This document shows, one piece after another, positions 4,666-5,265 of a stretch of 5,265 bases of DNA; position 1 is the stretch's first letter, and the number at the start of each line of letters is the position of its first letter. The translations under genes were made by a program, and so were the position numbers. The DNA is from Bacteriovorax sp. UBA1852. Its GTDB lineage: Bacteria; Bdellovibrionota; Bacteriovoracia; Bacteriovoracales; Bacteriovoracaceae. The notes beneath the pieces were generated by a model that saw nothing but the letters and a program-made list of their open reading frames with translations, did no database searches and was not told where the DNA came from. The stretch is taken from NCBI GenBank assembly GCA_002338505.1, contig DDIK01000091.1, positions 1 through 5,265 on the forward strand, read 5' to 3'.

Positions 4666-5136
4666 CTAATTAAATATTCTCTGATCGCCCTTAATTAATG
4701 GAATCCCCTTTGAGAAATATTTCTTATTCTTAAACTTCTTTCCATTAATTTGAATTGGCCTACGACTCTTATTGATAACAAGTACAGAACTTTCACCTTC
4801 TAATATATCTTCATTTGTACCTTCAAGAATCATCGTCATAGAGTGATTGATTACACCATCTTTAACTTCGACAAATTGGTGTGGTTTATCCTTAGAATAT
4901 CTTAGATCAAAATAGTATTTTCTATTTTTAGTCACAACTAAAAGGTTTGATGCTACACCTTCAACCTTTGGCTTTATAGCCAATGTTTTATGATTATTTG
5001 TCACTTTTAAGAACAAATCCTCTTTAGAGCCTCCATACATATAACTTGTTATCTCAGAATCAAAAGATAGTGTTGTTAGTAGTCCAACAGATACAAATAA
5101 TGTAGTAATATGATTCATTAATATATAAAAAGTCAT
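4666..5136 (-). CDS. TraK/VirB9-like outer-membrane core protein, short form
   Basis: The 156-aa product has an N-terminal hydrophobic segment (about 8-24, HITTLFVSVGLLTTLSF) consistent with export. The next region is beta-rich and carries the signature LAIKPKVEGVASNLLVVTK (52-70) followed by YYFDLRY (74-80), closely resembling the 'l.ikP...g..sNl.v.T..r.YyFdL' block of VirB9/CagX and F TraK. The C-terminal part ESSVLVINKSRRPIQINGKKF (115-135) resembles the TraK pattern of a strand, 'N.S..p' turn and a final strand. VirB9/TraK sits in the outer-membrane core complex, binding VirB7/TraV and VirB10/TraB, whose likely equivalents are the next two genes. It is shorter than typical TraK or VirB9, so the second domain is reduced. 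The start ATG overlaps the previous stop (TAATG) and has AGGAGG (5146-5141) 4 nt upstream. TraK versus VirB9 cannot be settled by eye. Confidence 0.68.
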   Translation of the reverse strand: MTFYILMNHITTLFVSVGLLTTLSFDSEITSYMYGGSKEDLFLKVTNNHKTLAIKPKVEGVASNLLVVTKNRKYYFDLRYSKDKPHQFVEVKDGVINHSMTMILEGTNEDILEGESSVLVINKSRRPIQINGKKFKNKKYFSKGIPLIKGDQRIFN

Positions 5137-5265
5137 TAATCCTCCTTAACTGCAATTTCATCAAGCTGATTAAGCTTGTAGAAAAAGGGATAGTCATCAT
5201 CTGAAATCAATCCTAAAACAAAGGCCCTTAACCTCTTTTCTGATCGAATAAGAAGTTTGCACTTA
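5136..5265 (-). CDS. C-terminal end of an unidentified tra-operon gene, cut by window edge
   Basis: An open frame enters from the right edge and runs for 42 codons to a TAA (5138-5136). The visible end contains LIRSEKRLRAFVLGLISDDD and closes with LDEIAVKED; it is mixed charged and hydrophobic with no clear membrane span. The stop shares one base with the ATG of the TraK/VirB9-like gene, and the frame spans that gene's Shine-Dalgarno, which is typical of a real upstream cistron. From synteny in F-like or VirB operons a TraE/VirB8-like or ATPase subunit would be expected here, but the fragment matches none that I can recognise. Confidence 0.6.
   Translation of the reverse strand, partial: KCKLLIRSEKRLRAFVLGLISDDDYPFFYKLNQLDEIAVKED

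Overview
The window is AT-rich DNA in which every credible gene lies on the minus strand. It reads as the junction between the conjugation module and the recombination module of an integrative and conjugative (or mobilizable) element. The host should be a Gram-negative bacterium, because there is a lipobox lipoprotein and two proteins resembling outer-membrane core-complex subunits of a type IV secretion system (T4SS). The low GC, Lys/Ile/Ser-rich proteins and compact tra genes would fit a marine bacterium such as the Bacteriovoracales. That placement is only an impression and cannot be proved from 5 kb.

In transcription order (right to left), the right half is a tightly packed transfer operon. 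It holds the last 42 codons of an unidentified gene (5136-5265), a TraK/VirB9-like protein (4666-5136), a short TraB/VirB10-like protein (3900-4658), a glycine-zipper lipoprotein in the VirB7/TraV position (3401-3910), a coupling-protein ATPase without a visible membrane anchor (2020-3417), and a 238-aa winged-helix plus PD-(D/E)XK-like protein (1303-2019). I read the last as a MOBC-type relaxase, also known as the replication-relaxation family. All junctions overlap, abut or nearly touch.

A 226-bp intergenic region (1077-1302) follows. It carries three nested inverted repeats (13, 8 and 10 bp, all perfect) centred on an 8-bp palindrome, and is the best candidate for the origin of transfer, directly beside the presumed relaxase gene.

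The left half is a second minus-strand operon. It holds a 126-aa protein with an AT-hook-like basic patch and an internal duplication (696-1076), a minimal single-stranded DNA-binding protein (392-685), an excisionase-type HTH protein (191-382), and the first 59 codons of a tyrosine recombinase (1-178), cut by the window edge. Stop codons sit inside the next gene's Shine-Dalgarno sequence, and two genes start with TTG.

Proposed logic (inference): Xis and Int excise the element; the relaxase, perhaps helped by the 126-aa protein, nicks at the nested repeats; the coupling protein feeds the complex to the T4SS, whose outer-membrane core is encoded upstream; the small SSB protects single-stranded transfer intermediates. 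The main points of interest are the putative MOBC relaxase beside a nested-palindrome oriT, and the small size of the coupling protein and core proteins.
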